A stretch of 64,000 nt of DNA from Halovenus sp037080055 (GTDB taxonomy: Archaea > Halobacteriota > Halobacteria > Halobacteriales > Haloarculaceae): positions 186,001 to 250,000 of the forward strand of contig NZ_JBAOJI010000005.1 of NCBI RefSeq assembly GCF_037080055.1, given 5' to 3'. This document shows, piece after piece, positions 1-8,915 of the stretch. Position 1 is the stretch's first letter. Every line of letters starts with the position of its first letter. The position numbers were made by a program, and so were the translations under genes. A model generated the notes under the pieces. That model worked only from the letters and a program-made list of their open reading frames with translations, searched no databases and had not been told where the DNA came from.

Positions 1-595
1 CCGTGATCGCCGACTCGTTTTCCGCGGTCCGGAGCGACCGGGCGGCGTCAGTGAACGTCTCGACCTGTCGGTCCGAGAATTCGACAGTCGTATTCGCACG
101 GACTCCCGCGAACTCCGTCTCGATGGAGTGGTCTCCCGCCCGAATGCTATCGAGGGCCGCCGACAGTTCCCGCTCCGTTTCGTTCAACCGCTGCTGTCGG
201 GTTCTCAGCTGCTGTCCTCGCTCGCGCTGGATCGCCGCGACCGCCACCGCGTTCGCGACGGAGCCGAAGGGGTCGTCAGTGAGTGTCGCGTTGACGGTCT
301 CGTTTCGGCGAAGATCCTGCTGGTAGGCGAGTGTCTCCGTCAGCGTCTCGCGGTCGAGAACGTTCTCGCCTCGGATGATTACCTGCGCAGTCGTCGCGTT
401 CGCTTCCGCCGAGAAGTTCCCCTCGATGTAGTTCAGAGCATCCGAGGCTTCGCTTTCGGTCTGGAACCCACCGAATCCCTCGGTCTGTTCGACCGTCGTT
501 GCACTGACAGCGAACCCACCAGTCAGCGCCAGAAACAGCACGATCAGGAGCCGTCTGTGCCGGCTGATTCCTGCCACGAGGCGTTCGATACTCAC
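1..595 (-). CDS. RND/MMPL-type membrane transporter, N-terminal part (cut by window edge)
   Basis: I translated this reading frame from the sequence; it runs off the left edge. It starts with GTG at 595 (V/M-S-I-E-R-L). A basic stretch, SRHRRLL, precedes one hydrophobic helix at about residues 13-33. A long acidic extracytoplasmic domain follows, rich in Asn, Gln and Glu, with coiled-coil-like heptads at about residues 115-150. One helix followed by a large outer domain is how RND/MMPL exporters such as HpnN-like or SecDF-like proteins begin. The permease helices lie outside the window. It is divergent from a TetR gene with operator-like palindromes between, which fits a drug- or lipid-responsive efflux pump. 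The transport class is inferred from the domain layout; the substrate is unknown. Confidence 0.62.
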   Translation of the reverse strand, partial: MSIERLVAGISRHRRLLIVLFLALTGGFAVSATTVEQTEGFGGFQTESEASDALNYIEGNFSAEANATTAQVIIRGENVLDRETLTETLAYQQDLRRNETVNATLTDDPFGSVANAVAVAAIQRERGQQLRTRQQRLNETERELSAALDSIRAGDHSIETEFAGVRANTTVEFSDRQVETFTDAARSLRTAENESAIT

Positions 596-615
596 GACTG
601 CATCACCGCCGTTCC

Positions 616-657
616 CGAACGAACGTTCGGTTGCATACTCGAACGAACATTCGGTCA
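616..657. promoter_or_regulatory. two operator-like palindromic sites upstream of the exporter gene
   Basis: Two near-identical motifs lie one after the other at 616-634 and 640-657. Each contains CGAACGAAC followed by GTTCGGT or ATTCGGT, so each reads as ACCGAA-n-GTTCG on the other strand. They lie 21-62 bp upstream of the exporter GTG. Similar half-sites occur beside the divergent TetR start. The likely ligand is the neighbouring TetR protein, which is inferred. Confidence 0.5.
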
Positions 658-713
658 GGTTAAAAAACTAATGGACACTGTCCACTCAATCGACTCAGTC
701 GGTGATTTAAGTA

Positions 714-737
714 CGAACCGACCGAATAGTCGGTCAG
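714..737. promoter_or_regulatory. operator-like palindrome directly before the TetR start codon
   Basis: GACCGAATAGTCGGTC lies within 717-735 and is an almost perfect palindrome ending 3 bp before the TetR ATG at 739. It shares the ACCGAA/TCGGT half-sites of the two sites at 616-657. Its position over the likely transcription start suggests autorepression. Confidence 0.5.
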
Positions 738-738
738 C

Positions 739-1368
739 ATGTCCCTTCCAGCGGAACCGTTCGCCGACTCGGCCACGAGCAGGGAAGAGATCTTCCGTGC
801 GACCTACGTTGCGCACATCGAACACGGCTTCTCCGATCTTTCGATTCAGCAGATCGCCGACGAGGCGACGCTGAGTAAATCCACGATCTACCACCATTTC
901 GACGACAAACAGCACCTACTGATGGAGTACGCGCGGGAACTCCTGGAGTGGTATATGGAAGAAATTCTGCTGGATCCAGCGGGTGATCCCGTCACGAGGC
1001 TGGAGTGGTCGCTGGATCTCGTTTTTTTGGGGGAGACAGCCAACGGGATCACCCTCGACGACATCAGGCCGGAGGGGCTGGACTGTGTCTATCTCGGACT
1101 CCGTATGCAGGCCGCTCGCAATCCCGAAATCAAGGAGTACTTCGATACTGTCGATCGGATGGCCCGCAAACGACTCGCCACGCTGATCGAACAAGGAGTC
1201 GAAGAAGGGACTCTCAAGGATGTCAACCCGGATCACGTGGCCGCAACACTGTACGTCATGCTCGAAGGTGGGCTCTATCTCCGCTCGACCGGGTCCGAGA
1301 CTGAGTGGCTTGGACACGCACGGGAGATGCTCGACGCCTACCTCGAAACGCTCAAAACCGACGACTGA
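739..1368 (+). CDS. TetR/AcrR-family transcriptional regulator
   Basis: This 209-residue protein has the TetR layout. The N-terminal helix-turn-helix lies at about residues 14-60, including FSDLSIQQIADEATLSKSTI followed by YHHFDDK, which is the family signature for the recognition helix and the next helix. The all-helical C-terminal part is a ligand-binding and dimerisation domain with no recognisable ligand motif. It is divergent from the RND/MMPL gene, and three related palindromes lie in the shared promoter region, so it probably represses both itself and the exporter. The start is the ATG at 739, just after the palindrome; the sequence before it is promoter-like. Confidence 0.88.
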   Translation: MSLPAEPFADSATSREEIFRATYVAHIEHGFSDLSIQQIADEATLSKSTIYHHFDDKQHLLMEYARELLEWYMEEILLDPAGDPVTRLEWSLDLVFLGETANGITLDDIRPEGLDCVYLGLRMQAARNPEIKEYFDTVDRMARKRLATLIEQGVEEGTLKDVNPDHVAATLYVMLEGGLYLRSTGSETEWLGHAREMLDAYLETLKTDD

Positions 1369-1560
1369 GGACTCCTCTCGTCTCCCGATCCCTGTATAAT
1401 TAAAAACATTTAAGAACAATCAGCAGTTGGAATACAGAAACGCAAGCGTTCCGCCACTGGGTGTGGGTTATTTGCAAGAATTTTTCAATCAATATCTCGA
1501 ACTGAATATCCTTAGCTACGCTTTCGGCTTATTGAATACAAAATCTTTTCAAAGACGATC

Positions 1561-1570
1561 TCTTATAGAC
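1561..1570 (+). promoter_or_regulatory. TATA box of the nadABC operon
   Basis: TCTTATAGAC is centred about 26 bp before the GTG at 1591, the spacing expected for a leaderless haloarchaeal transcript. The AT-rich upstream region (1385-1560) also carries a short perfect inverted repeat, AACGC-AA-GCGTT, at 1439-1450. That could be a regulator site, but I see no match to a known NAD regulator. Confidence 0.5.
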
Positions 1571-1590
1571 TAATCACAAGGTGACACAGT

Positions 1591-2721
1591 GTGCCAGAGA
1601 TGGAAACTGCGGCGTTCGAGACTGACCTGAGCCTTTTCAAATACGACAATCTGGAGCAGTTGCCGGCCCACTACCGCGATCTCGACGAAGACGAGCGCAC
1701 CGAGCGCATCGAGGCCGCGCTGGCGGAACTCGGTGACGACGTGGTGATCCTGGGCCACAACTACCAGCGCCGAGAAATCGTCGAACACGCCGATTTCGTC
1801 GGCGACTCCTACCAACTGAGCAAGGAGGCCGCCAACGCCGACGCCGAGTACGTGATCTTCGGCGGCGTGACGTTCATGGCCGAGTCGGCCGACATAATCA
1901 CCGACGACGACCAGACGGTGATCCTGCCGAGCATGGAAGCGTCCTGTCCGATGGCGGGGATGGCCGAAGCCCTGCAAGTGGACGACGCCTGGGCGGAGAT
2001 TACCGCCGAGACCGACGAGAACATCATCCCGATCACGTACATGAACTCCTACGCAGACCTGAAGGCCTTCTGCGCCGAGCAGGGCGGTCTGGTCTGCACC
2101 TCCTCGAACGCCCACAAGGCCTTCGAGTACGCCTTCGACAAGGGTGACAAGGTTCTCTTTCTCCCCGACAAACACCTCGGAGAGAATACGGCCCACCGTC
2201 TCGGCATGGAAGACGAAACTGTCGAGTGGGACCCGTGGGACCCCGAGAGCAAGGACACGAGCAAGGTCGTCGATAACGACATCATCCTCTGGGAGGGCTA
2301 CTGTCAGGTCCACGAGCGGTTCCGTCCCGACCACATCGAGCAGGTACGAGAGGACTACCCGGACGCGAACGTCGTCGTTCACCCCGAATGCCGACGTGAG
2401 GTCGTCGAAGCCGCAGATGTTGTCGGCTCTACGTCGACGATTTGCCAGACTGTCGAGGAGGCAGATCCCGGCGATACGTGGGCCATCGGCACCGAGATTC
2501 ACCTGACGAACCACCTGAATCGCTGGCATCCCGAGGTCAACGTTGTGCCGCTCTGTGGCGATGCGTGTATGGACTGCAACGCGATGCGCCAGATCGATCC
2601 GAACTACCTGGCCTGGGTGCTCGAAGAACTGACCGAGGGCCGCGAGCGCAACGTCATCGACGTCGCGCCCGAAGAGAAAGAACTCGCGCAGGTCGCACTC
2701 GACCGCATGCTCGAAATATGA
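1591..2721 (+). CDS. nadA: quinolinate synthase A
   Basis: NadA condenses iminoaspartate with dihydroxyacetone phosphate to quinolinate on a 4Fe-4S cluster, the second step of de novo NAD synthesis. The 376-residue product has the family hallmarks ILGHNYQRREIV near the N-terminus, HPECRREVV, and GSTSTI. Candidate cluster cysteines are C119 (SCPMAG), C169 (VCTSSNAHK) and one of C322/C326/C329 (CGDACMDC). The GTG at 1591 suits the TATA spacing; the ATG at 1600 would shorten the protein by three residues. It overlaps nadB by ATGA, so the two are translationally coupled. Confidence 0.96.
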   Translation: MPEMETAAFETDLSLFKYDNLEQLPAHYRDLDEDERTERIEAALAELGDDVVILGHNYQRREIVEHADFVGDSYQLSKEAANADAEYVIFGGVTFMAESADIITDDDQTVILPSMEASCPMAGMAEALQVDDAWAEITAETDENIIPITYMNSYADLKAFCAEQGGLVCTSSNAHKAFEYAFDKGDKVLFLPDKHLGENTAHRLGMEDETVEWDPWDPESKDTSKVVDNDIILWEGYCQVHERFRPDHIEQVREDYPDANVVVHPECRREVVEAADVVGSTSTICQTVEEADPGDTWAIGTEIHLTNHLNRWHPEVNVVPLCGDACMDCNAMRQIDPNYLAWVLEELTEGRERNVIDVAPEEKELAQVALDRMLEI

Positions 2722-4226
2722 ACGAACGCGAAACAGATGTCCTCGTCGTCGGCACAGGGATCGCCGGTCTCTCGGCGGCGCTGGCGGCCGATCAAGCAGG
2801 CGCGGACGTGACCCTCGCCACGAAGGCCGAGCGACCGGAACAGGCCTCGACGTGGTGGGCCCAAGGCGGCATCGCCGTTACCCGCGACGACCCCGAGCAG
2901 TTCAAACAGGATATCCTCGACGCCTCCGCCGGCACTGCCGACCCCGAAGCAATCGAGGTGCTCGTCGAGAATGCGACGGAAACGGTCACTGACGTGCTCG
3001 TCGATACCGTCGGGATCGAGTTCGATACCAACGGCGAGGGATACGATTTCGGACAGGAGGCTGCCCACGACGAGCCGCGTATCCTCCACGTCAACGCCGA
3101 GACTGGCAAGCATATCCACGTCCCCTTTTTGAACTACGTCGCCGACGAGACCGATATCACGGTGCTTGAAGATACGGCGGCGCTCGAACTGATCCGCCAC
3201 GAGGGCCAGGTCTACGGTGCGATTCTCGAACAGGATGGCGAGTGGGCGCCGACCTTTGCCGGGTCGACCATCCTCGCAACCGGCGGCATCGGTGCGCTGT
3301 ACCCTCGCTCGACCAACCCTGACACGGCGACCGGTGACGGTATCGCGATGGCGGCGCTCGCGGGTGCCGATGTCGACGACATGGAGTACGTTCAGTTCCA
3401 CCCGACCGCGTGTCACACCGGTTCGGGAACCTTCCTGATCAGCGAGGCGGTCCGCGGCGAGGGCGGACTCCTCAGAAACGGCGACGGCGAGCGGTTCATG
3501 CCCGAGTACCACGAGGACGCCGAACTCGCACCGCGGGATGTCGTCGCCCGAGCGGTCAAAACCGAACGCGAGGAGACCGGCGAGGTGACACTCGACGTGT
3601 CGGATCTCGACTTCGAAGCCGAGTTCCCGGACCTCGCAGAGAAATGTGCCGACCACGGCGTCGACTGGGCCGAGGGGATTCCAATCGCCCCCGCCCAGCA
3701 CTTCCTCTGTGGCGGCGTCGTCGTCGACGACCGTGGCCGAACCACACTCGACAACCTCTACGCCGTCGGGGAGTGCGCCCGAACCGGCGTCCACGGCGCG
3801 AACCGGCTGGCCAGCACCTCCCTCTTGGAGGGGTTGGTCTGGGGCCAGCGCGCCGGCGAGGACGCCGTCGGCAACGATATCGACCGGATCGAACCGCCGG
3901 AGTTGCTCGAACGTGACCCCGACCTGCCCGGCAACTTCGCACGTGACAAGTTCCGCCGCCTGCGCCGCGTGATGGACGAGATGGTCGGCATCGAACGGAC
4001 GCCAAGCGGTCTCAAACGCTCGCAGTCTGTCCTCCGCCGACTCAAAGGCGAGGTCGATGCCTACGTCCGAACGCGGACCTCGCGGTCGCTGTACGAACTC
4101 CGGTCGGCGTCGGTCGTCTCGCTGCTCATCTCGCGGGCGGCCGCCGAGAACGAGCGGTCGGTCGGCTGTCACTACCTCGTCGAGGAGGACGAGAGCGAGG
4201 CGGTCGAATCAGCCGCCGAACAATGA
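2718..4226 (+). CDS. nadB: L-aspartate oxidase
   Basis: NadB is the FAD enzyme that oxidises L-aspartate to iminoaspartate, which NadA uses at once. From the ATG at 2718 it is 502 residues. Visible motifs are the FAD-binding VVGTGIAGLSAAL at the N-terminus, STWWAQGGIAV, GGIGALYPRSTNP, QFHPTACH, and GANRLASTSLLEGL near the C-terminal FAD contact, followed by the helical C-terminal domain of the succinate dehydrogenase/fumarate reductase flavoprotein family. An upstream in-frame extension inside nadA is rejected, because the ATG overlaps the nadA stop (ATGA) and the protein begins with the expected MNERETDVLVVGTG. The same overlap joins it to nadC. Confidence 0.95.
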   Translation: MNERETDVLVVGTGIAGLSAALAADQAGADVTLATKAERPEQASTWWAQGGIAVTRDDPEQFKQDILDASAGTADPEAIEVLVENATETVTDVLVDTVGIEFDTNGEGYDFGQEAAHDEPRILHVNAETGKHIHVPFLNYVADETDITVLEDTAALELIRHEGQVYGAILEQDGEWAPTFAGSTILATGGIGALYPRSTNPDTATGDGIAMAALAGADVDDMEYVQFHPTACHTGSGTFLISEAVRGEGGLLRNGDGERFMPEYHEDAELAPRDVVARAVKTEREETGEVTLDVSDLDFEAEFPDLAEKCADHGVDWAEGIPIAPAQHFLCGGVVVDDRGRTTLDNLYAVGECARTGVHGANRLASTSLLEGLVWGQRAGEDAVGNDIDRIEPPELLERDPDLPGNFARDKFRRLRRVMDEMVGIERTPSGLKRSQSVLRRLKGEVDAYVRTRTSRSLYELRSASVVSLLISRAAAENERSVGCHYLVEEDESEAVESAAEQ

Positions 4227-5050
4227 TCCCGACGAGTCAGGTCGAACGCTGGCTCGAAGAGGATCTCGGCCACCACGACGTGACCAACCACGTCCCCGGT
4301 GACACCGAGGGGCGACTCGTCGCCAAGGAATCCGGCGTGGCAGCCGGACTCGACGCCGCAGAAGCCGTCTTTTCGTATCTCGATGTCGACGCCGAACCAC
4401 TCGTCGAGGCGGGTGACCGAATCGAGGCCGGTGACACTGTCCTTCGAGTGTCTGGCTCCGCGCGAGCGGTTCTTCGCGGCGAACGCGTTGCGGTCAACAT
4501 CGCAGGTCACGCCTCCGGTGTCGCGACGCGAACGCGCGAGGCTGTCGATGCCGCCGAGGACGCGGTACAGTCGGCCGGTATCGACCCACCACGGATCGCC
4601 GGCACACGAAAGACGACGCCCGGTCTCCGGGGAATCGAGAAACGCGCCGTCGCTGCGGGTGGTGGCGACACCCATCGCCTCGACCTCTCACATATGGTGA
4701 TGGTCAAGGACAACCACATCGCGGAGATGGGGATGGACGAAGCCATCGCACACTTCCGCGAGCGAACCTCTTTCGCCACGAAAATCGAAGTCGAGGTCGA
4801 ACGGCCAGAAGAGGGACCGCGGGCGGCCGAGGCCGGTGCTGATATTGTGCTCCTCGACAACCTCTCGCCGGAGGACACTGCTCGCGGAACAGACCTGCTG
4901 CCAGCAGACACCCTCGCCGAGGCCAGCGGCGGTATCACCGTCGATGACGTTCCCGCCTACGCCCGAACCGGTGTCGACATCATCTCGATGGGATCGTTGA
5001 CACACTCGGCTCACACGCTCGATTACTCCTTCCGAACTGGCGATTCCTGA
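4223..5050 (+). CDS. nadC: nicotinate-nucleotide pyrophosphorylase (quinolinate phosphoribosyltransferase)
   Basis: NadC converts quinolinate and PRPP to nicotinate mononucleotide, completing the pathway begun by nadA and nadB. The 275-residue protein shows GTRKTTPGLRGIEKRAV (the substrate-binding lysine/arginine region), KDNHIAEMG, EVEVERPEE, LLDNLSPED and a C-terminal half-barrel ending in SGGITVDDVPAYARTGVDII-SMGSLTHS, the phosphate-binding loop. The ATG overlaps the nadB stop as ATGA. The operon is therefore complete and tightly coupled. Confidence 0.96.
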   Translation: MIPTSQVERWLEEDLGHHDVTNHVPGDTEGRLVAKESGVAAGLDAAEAVFSYLDVDAEPLVEAGDRIEAGDTVLRVSGSARAVLRGERVAVNIAGHASGVATRTREAVDAAEDAVQSAGIDPPRIAGTRKTTPGLRGIEKRAVAAGGGDTHRLDLSHMVMVKDNHIAEMGMDEAIAHFRERTSFATKIEVEVERPEEGPRAAEAGADIVLLDNLSPEDTARGTDLLPADTLAEASGGITVDDVPAYARTGVDIISMGSLTHSAHTLDYSFRTGDS

Positions 5051-5199
5051 CTGCTGATCGATTTCCGCTCGACGACCAACCGTTTTGTTATCATAAGTCT
5101 ATCATTCTTCTCCTAATCTCTGTGGATTCGGAGTATTGCGGTTATCAGACATAATAACTGCTTGCGAACGTTTATTCGTGGAACAGCATACACTCTTAC

Positions 5200-6765
5200 A
5201 TGTCAAACCCGATACGAAGTTCGTACGGAATTAAACTCGTTTTGGGATACGCGATCACAGGCGGGATGGTAACCGCTGTTGGACTCGTAACGGGAAGTGC
5301 AGCGGCAACGATTATGATGACGTGGGCAGGGTTGCTGGCACTTGGTTCCGTCACCGGAACGAATACGATTGCCTCGGTCGTCGAACTCGAACGGCTGTCG
5401 AAGTCGATTGCCGAGGGGAATCTCGATACGGAGCTCAGATCGAGTCGGACCGACGAGTTCGGTCGTCTCTACGACGCTATCGACGTGATGCGTAACTCAC
5501 TGGCTGAACAGATCGGCACAGTCGAAAAGGCTCGTGCTGAGGCGCAGAACGAACAGCAACGGGCTGAACAGGCACTCCAAGAGGCTGAAGAGGCCGAGCA
5601 AGAGGCGACAGAACTCGCCGAGGCCTACCAGCGAACGGCCCAGCGATACGCACAGGCGATGCAACAGGCCGCCGACGGTGATCTCTCGACGCGGATCGAC
5701 GTGGACACCGAACACGACGCGATGGAGACCATCGGTCGGGAGTTCAACAACACGATGGAAGACCTCGAAACAGCACTGTCGGCAGTCAACGCCTTCGCCG
5801 GTGATATTCAGCGCGACGCCGACGAACTCGTTCGGCTGACCGACGAGGCGGAATCGACGGTCGACCGGGCCGTCGAGACGACCGGCGACATCGCGGCGGA
5901 CTCGAAAGAACAGCGTGAGCGACTGGAGGCGGTCGCGCAGGACATCGACGATATGTCGGCCGCCGCCCAGCAGATTGCGGCGACGACCGACGATCTGTCT
6001 GCGACGAGTGACAGCGCAACGGCGGCGAGTCAGGAGGCACGCACGGCCGCGAACGAAGCCATCGAGGAGATGGAAGCCATCGAGGAAGAGACCGCCGAGG
6101 CGGTCGAACAGATCGAGTCGCTGACCGACAGTACCGAAGAGATCACCGAAATTGTCGAAGTGATCAACGAAATCGCCGACCAGACGAACATGCTCGCGTT
6201 GAACGCCTCTATCGAGGCCGCTCGAGCCGGCGGTGATGCGGGTAGCGACGCCGGGGACGGGTTCGCCGTCGTCGCCGACGAGGTCAAAAGCCTCGCCGAA
6301 GAGACCCGCGAACGGGCAGAAGAGATCTCACGAATGGTCGAGGAGGTTCGCGCGGAGACCGCCGACGCCGCCGAGTCGGTTCGGTCGACCCGCGAGCGCG
6401 TCGACCGCGGGACCGATACCGTCGAGTCGGCACTCCGTGAGATCGACACCATCGCCGATGCGACAGAGGAGATCGACAACGGTATCGCTGAGATCAGCGA
6501 CGCGACCGGCGATCAGGCCCAAACGGTCCAGCAGACCGCGGCTGCGATCGACGAGGTCTCAGAGATCAGCCGGGAAGCGGAGTCGACTGCGGGGACGGTC
6601 GCCGACTCCATCGAGAGTCAGCGGAGCCGATTCGAGTCGATTGCCGAGACGCTGGACGAGTTCGAGCGCAACGCCGAGGATCTCGTGACCGAACTCTCCC
6701 GGTTCCGCCTCGACGAGGCGCACACACCGAACTCGACGGTCGTCTCCGACGGAGGTGAGCGATAA
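5200..6765 (+). CDS. htrI: sensory rhodopsin I transducer HtrI (methyl-accepting taxis protein)
   Basis: HtrI carries the light signal from SRI to the CheA/CheW chemotaxis array. The 521-residue protein has two transmembrane helices close together (about residues 8-31 and 33-56) with almost no outer domain, as in HtrI and unlike ligand-binding MCPs. A HAMP domain follows (EGNLDTELRSSRTDEFGRL), then a long coiled coil and the conserved hairpin tip EIADQTNMLALNASIEAARA. Methylatable Glu/Gln pairs are plentiful. Right after the tip the sequence AGGDAGSDAGDGFAVVADEV is about five residues longer than the usual GE.G.GFAVVADEV, an insertion near the kinase-coupling end. Its stop overlaps the sopI start (TAATG), so the pair is co-translated. 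Confidence 0.93.
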   Translation: MSNPIRSSYGIKLVLGYAITGGMVTAVGLVTGSAAATIMMTWAGLLALGSVTGTNTIASVVELERLSKSIAEGNLDTELRSSRTDEFGRLYDAIDVMRNSLAEQIGTVEKARAEAQNEQQRAEQALQEAEEAEQEATELAEAYQRTAQRYAQAMQQAADGDLSTRIDVDTEHDAMETIGREFNNTMEDLETALSAVNAFAGDIQRDADELVRLTDEAESTVDRAVETTGDIAADSKEQRERLEAVAQDIDDMSAAAQQIAATTDDLSATSDSATAASQEARTAANEAIEEMEAIEEETAEAVEQIESLTDSTEEITEIVEVINEIADQTNMLALNASIEAARAGGDAGSDAGDGFAVVADEVKSLAEETRERAEEISRMVEEVRAETADAAESVRSTRERVDRGTDTVESALREIDTIADATEEIDNGIAEISDATGDQAQTVQQTAAAIDEVSEISREAESTAGTVADSIESQRSRFESIAETLDEFERNAEDLVTELSRFRLDEAHTPNSTVVSDGGER

Positions 6766-7508
6766 TGGCAGAACTGGCGATCACGGTTTCGTACGCTATC
6801 AGCGCGCTAGGACTGCTCGCCGGCGTCGGCATCGTCTACGCGCTGATGCAAAGCGACCGGGTCGAAGCCTCGCGAGGGAAGTTCGCCTGGCTGTTCATCA
6901 TCCCCGGGTTCGCAGCGTTCTCGTACATTCTGATGGCGGCCGAAATCGGCGTCGTCACTGTCGGCGGCAACGAAGTCTACCTGTTCCGGTATCTCGACTG
7001 GATCGTCACGACACCGCTTCTGGTCGGCTACGTCGGCTACGTCGCCGGTGCGCCCCGGAAGTGGATCATCGGCGTCGGTGCCGCGGACGCATTGATGATC
7101 TCCGTGGGTCTCGCTGCAACGCTGGCGACCGGACTCGCCACCTGGATCGGCTTCGCCATCTCCGGCGGGTTCCACGTCGTCCTGTTGGCAATTCTCTACG
7201 TAGTCTTCCCGCGGTACGCCCGCGAGAACCGCGAACGATACCGACTGTTCAAAGTCCTGCAGAATCACGTCGGACTGCTCTGGCTGGCGTACCCCGCCCT
7301 GTGGGTTGCCAGTCCGGCGGGACTCGGCTACGTCTCGGCGGTCGGGACGGCGATGGTTATCGCGTATATCGATCTTGTCGCGAAAACGCCGTACGTCTAC
7401 TTCGTCTGGAGTGACCGCGCCTGCTTCGCTGCCGATCCGATCAGCGCCGACGACGCCGCCACCGACGAGACAATCGACGCGGACGAGGCTGTGACGGCGG
7501 CGGACTGA
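6765..7508 (+). CDS. sopI: sensory rhodopsin I
   Basis: This is a seven-helix retinal photoreceptor for phototaxis. It looks like SRI rather than SRII, bacteriorhodopsin or halorhodopsin because of the helix C segment FRYLDWIVTTPLLVGYVGYV, the ADALMI segment and QNHVGLLWLAYP. By alignment from memory with Halobacterium SRI, D78 corresponds to the Schiff-base counterion D76, H168 to H166, D203 to D201, and K207 (in YIDLVAK) is the retinal lysine. The cytoplasmic tail is short and acidic. It lies directly downstream of htrI and overlaps it by one base, the usual transducer-receptor order. Confidence 0.93.
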   Translation: MAELAITVSYAISALGLLAGVGIVYALMQSDRVEASRGKFAWLFIIPGFAAFSYILMAAEIGVVTVGGNEVYLFRYLDWIVTTPLLVGYVGYVAGAPRKWIIGVGAADALMISVGLAATLATGLATWIGFAISGGFHVVLLAILYVVFPRYARENRERYRLFKVLQNHVGLLWLAYPALWVASPAGLGYVSAVGTAMVIAYIDLVAKTPYVYFVWSDRACFAADPISADDAATDETIDADEAVTAAD

Positions 7509-7513
7509 GTCGG

Positions 7514-8818
7514 CTACTCGAAGTCCTCGAACGTCGGCGCGTCGTGTTCGCCCGGGAAGGAGTCGACCGGAACTGCCACTTGGTCGCCGCTGTCCATCTC
7601 TTTGAGCGTCACCTCGTCGTTTTCGAGATCCTGCTCACCGACGATGACGACCGTTTCGGCGTTGATGCTGTCGGCGTAATCCAACTGTGCGCCGAAGGAT
7701 CGACCCGCAACGTCCGATTCGACGATATGTCCGTTTGCCCGGAGTTCGCGAGCGATCCGAGATGCCACGTCTCGGGTGTCCCCGACCTGTAGGACGTAGT
7801 AATCCGTCGAGAGTTCTTCTTCCGGCCAGATGCCCGCGCGCTGGCAGAGCAGACTGAGCGTGGCGTAGCCCGGCGCGAACCCAACCGCAGGGGTGGGCTG
7901 GCCGCCGAAGCCCTCGATCAGGTCGTCGTAGCGGCCGCCGCCGAAGACCGACCGGGAGACTTCGCCCGTCGAGTCGAAGCATTCGAAGACGACGCCCGTG
8001 TAGTAATCCAGCCCTCGGGCGGTCGTCAGCGAGAGCGTGCAGTACTCCCGCACGCCCAGATCTGCTGTCGCATCCAGCACTGCTTGCAGATTCTCGACGG
8101 CCGCCTCCACGCGGTCCGTCCCTGCAAAGTCGACGAGTTCGTCGAGCCCATCCTCGTCGGTTTCCAGCAGCGCGTCGAAATCGTCGATCTGACTCGTGGT
8201 GAGTCCGGCGTCCTGCAACAGTTCGGTGTATTCGTCGGCGTCGACTTTAGCCCGCTTGTCGACTGCTCGAATCGCCTCCTCTGTGTCGATGACGCCCTCG
8301 AAGGAATCGAGGAGGCCGCCGAGAATATCGCGGTGGGAGACACGGAAATCGAAGTCCTCGCCGGTGAGTCCGAGTTCGGTGAGGGCGTTGGCGGCGACGG
8401 CGAGCACCTCGGCGTCGGCCGTCGGTTCCGAGGAGCCGAAGATGTCGATGTTGGTCTGGTAGAACTCCCGGAATCGGCCCTGCTGGACCTGTTCGTAGCG
8501 CCAGAACGGCCGCGTCGACATCCACTTGATTGGCTTCGAGAGTTCCTGCTGGCGGGCGACGACCATCCGCGCCACTGTCGGCGTGAGTTCCGGAGTGAGC
8601 GCGACCTGTCGACCGCCCCTGTCCTCGAAGGAATAGAGTTCTTCGAGGATTTCTTCGCCGCTCTTGTCGGCGTACATCTCGGCCGATTCGAGCGCTGGCG
8701 TTCCGATTTCGCGGAAGCCGTGGCGTCGGGCGACAGACTCGACGGTGTCCATCACTTGCCTGCGGGACTGCATTTCTTCTGGATAGAAATCACGAAATCC
8801 CTTGATCCGGTCGTACAT
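7514..8818 (-). CDS. hisS: histidyl-tRNA synthetase
   Basis: This class II aminoacyl-tRNA synthetase charges tRNA-His. From the ATG at 8818 it is 434 residues, beginning MYDRIKGFRDFYPEEM as in other haloarchaeal HisS. A seven-residue upstream extension is possible but less likely. Motif 2 is seen in FWRYEQVQQGRFREFYQ, the histidine-A signature in ARGLDYYTGVVFE, and motif 3 in FGGGRYDDLIEGFGG-PAVGFAPG. A C-terminal anticodon-binding domain follows (YYVLQVGDTRDVASRIAREL onward). It is convergent with sopI with only 5 bp between their stops. Confidence 0.96.
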   Translation of the reverse strand: MYDRIKGFRDFYPEEMQSRRQVMDTVESVARRHGFREIGTPALESAEMYADKSGEEILEELYSFEDRGGRQVALTPELTPTVARMVVARQQELSKPIKWMSTRPFWRYEQVQQGRFREFYQTNIDIFGSSEPTADAEVLAVAANALTELGLTGEDFDFRVSHRDILGGLLDSFEGVIDTEEAIRAVDKRAKVDADEYTELLQDAGLTTSQIDDFDALLETDEDGLDELVDFAGTDRVEAAVENLQAVLDATADLGVREYCTLSLTTARGLDYYTGVVFECFDSTGEVSRSVFGGGRYDDLIEGFGGQPTPAVGFAPGYATLSLLCQRAGIWPEEELSTDYYVLQVGDTRDVASRIARELRANGHIVESDVAGRSFGAQLDYADSINAETVVIVGEQDLENDEVTLKEMDSGDQVAVPVDSFPGEHDAPTFEDFE

Positions 8819-8915
8819 GACAATGGATTCGGCAACCACCCGCTTGAAAGCTTCTCTCTGCGGACGAGTAACCTAACCGTCAGGTTCATGGCCGGTGGGG
8901 CTGTCATCTGGTGCA

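Noticed and set aside
128..874. Long plus-strand frame at the left edge
   Set aside because: It is basic, Arg/Ser-rich and antisense to the RND/MMPL frame, which has acidic halophile composition and a clear membrane helix.
2604..4172. 522-codon minus-strand frame over nadB
   Set aside because: Antisense shadow; nadB has all family motifs and ATGA coupling.
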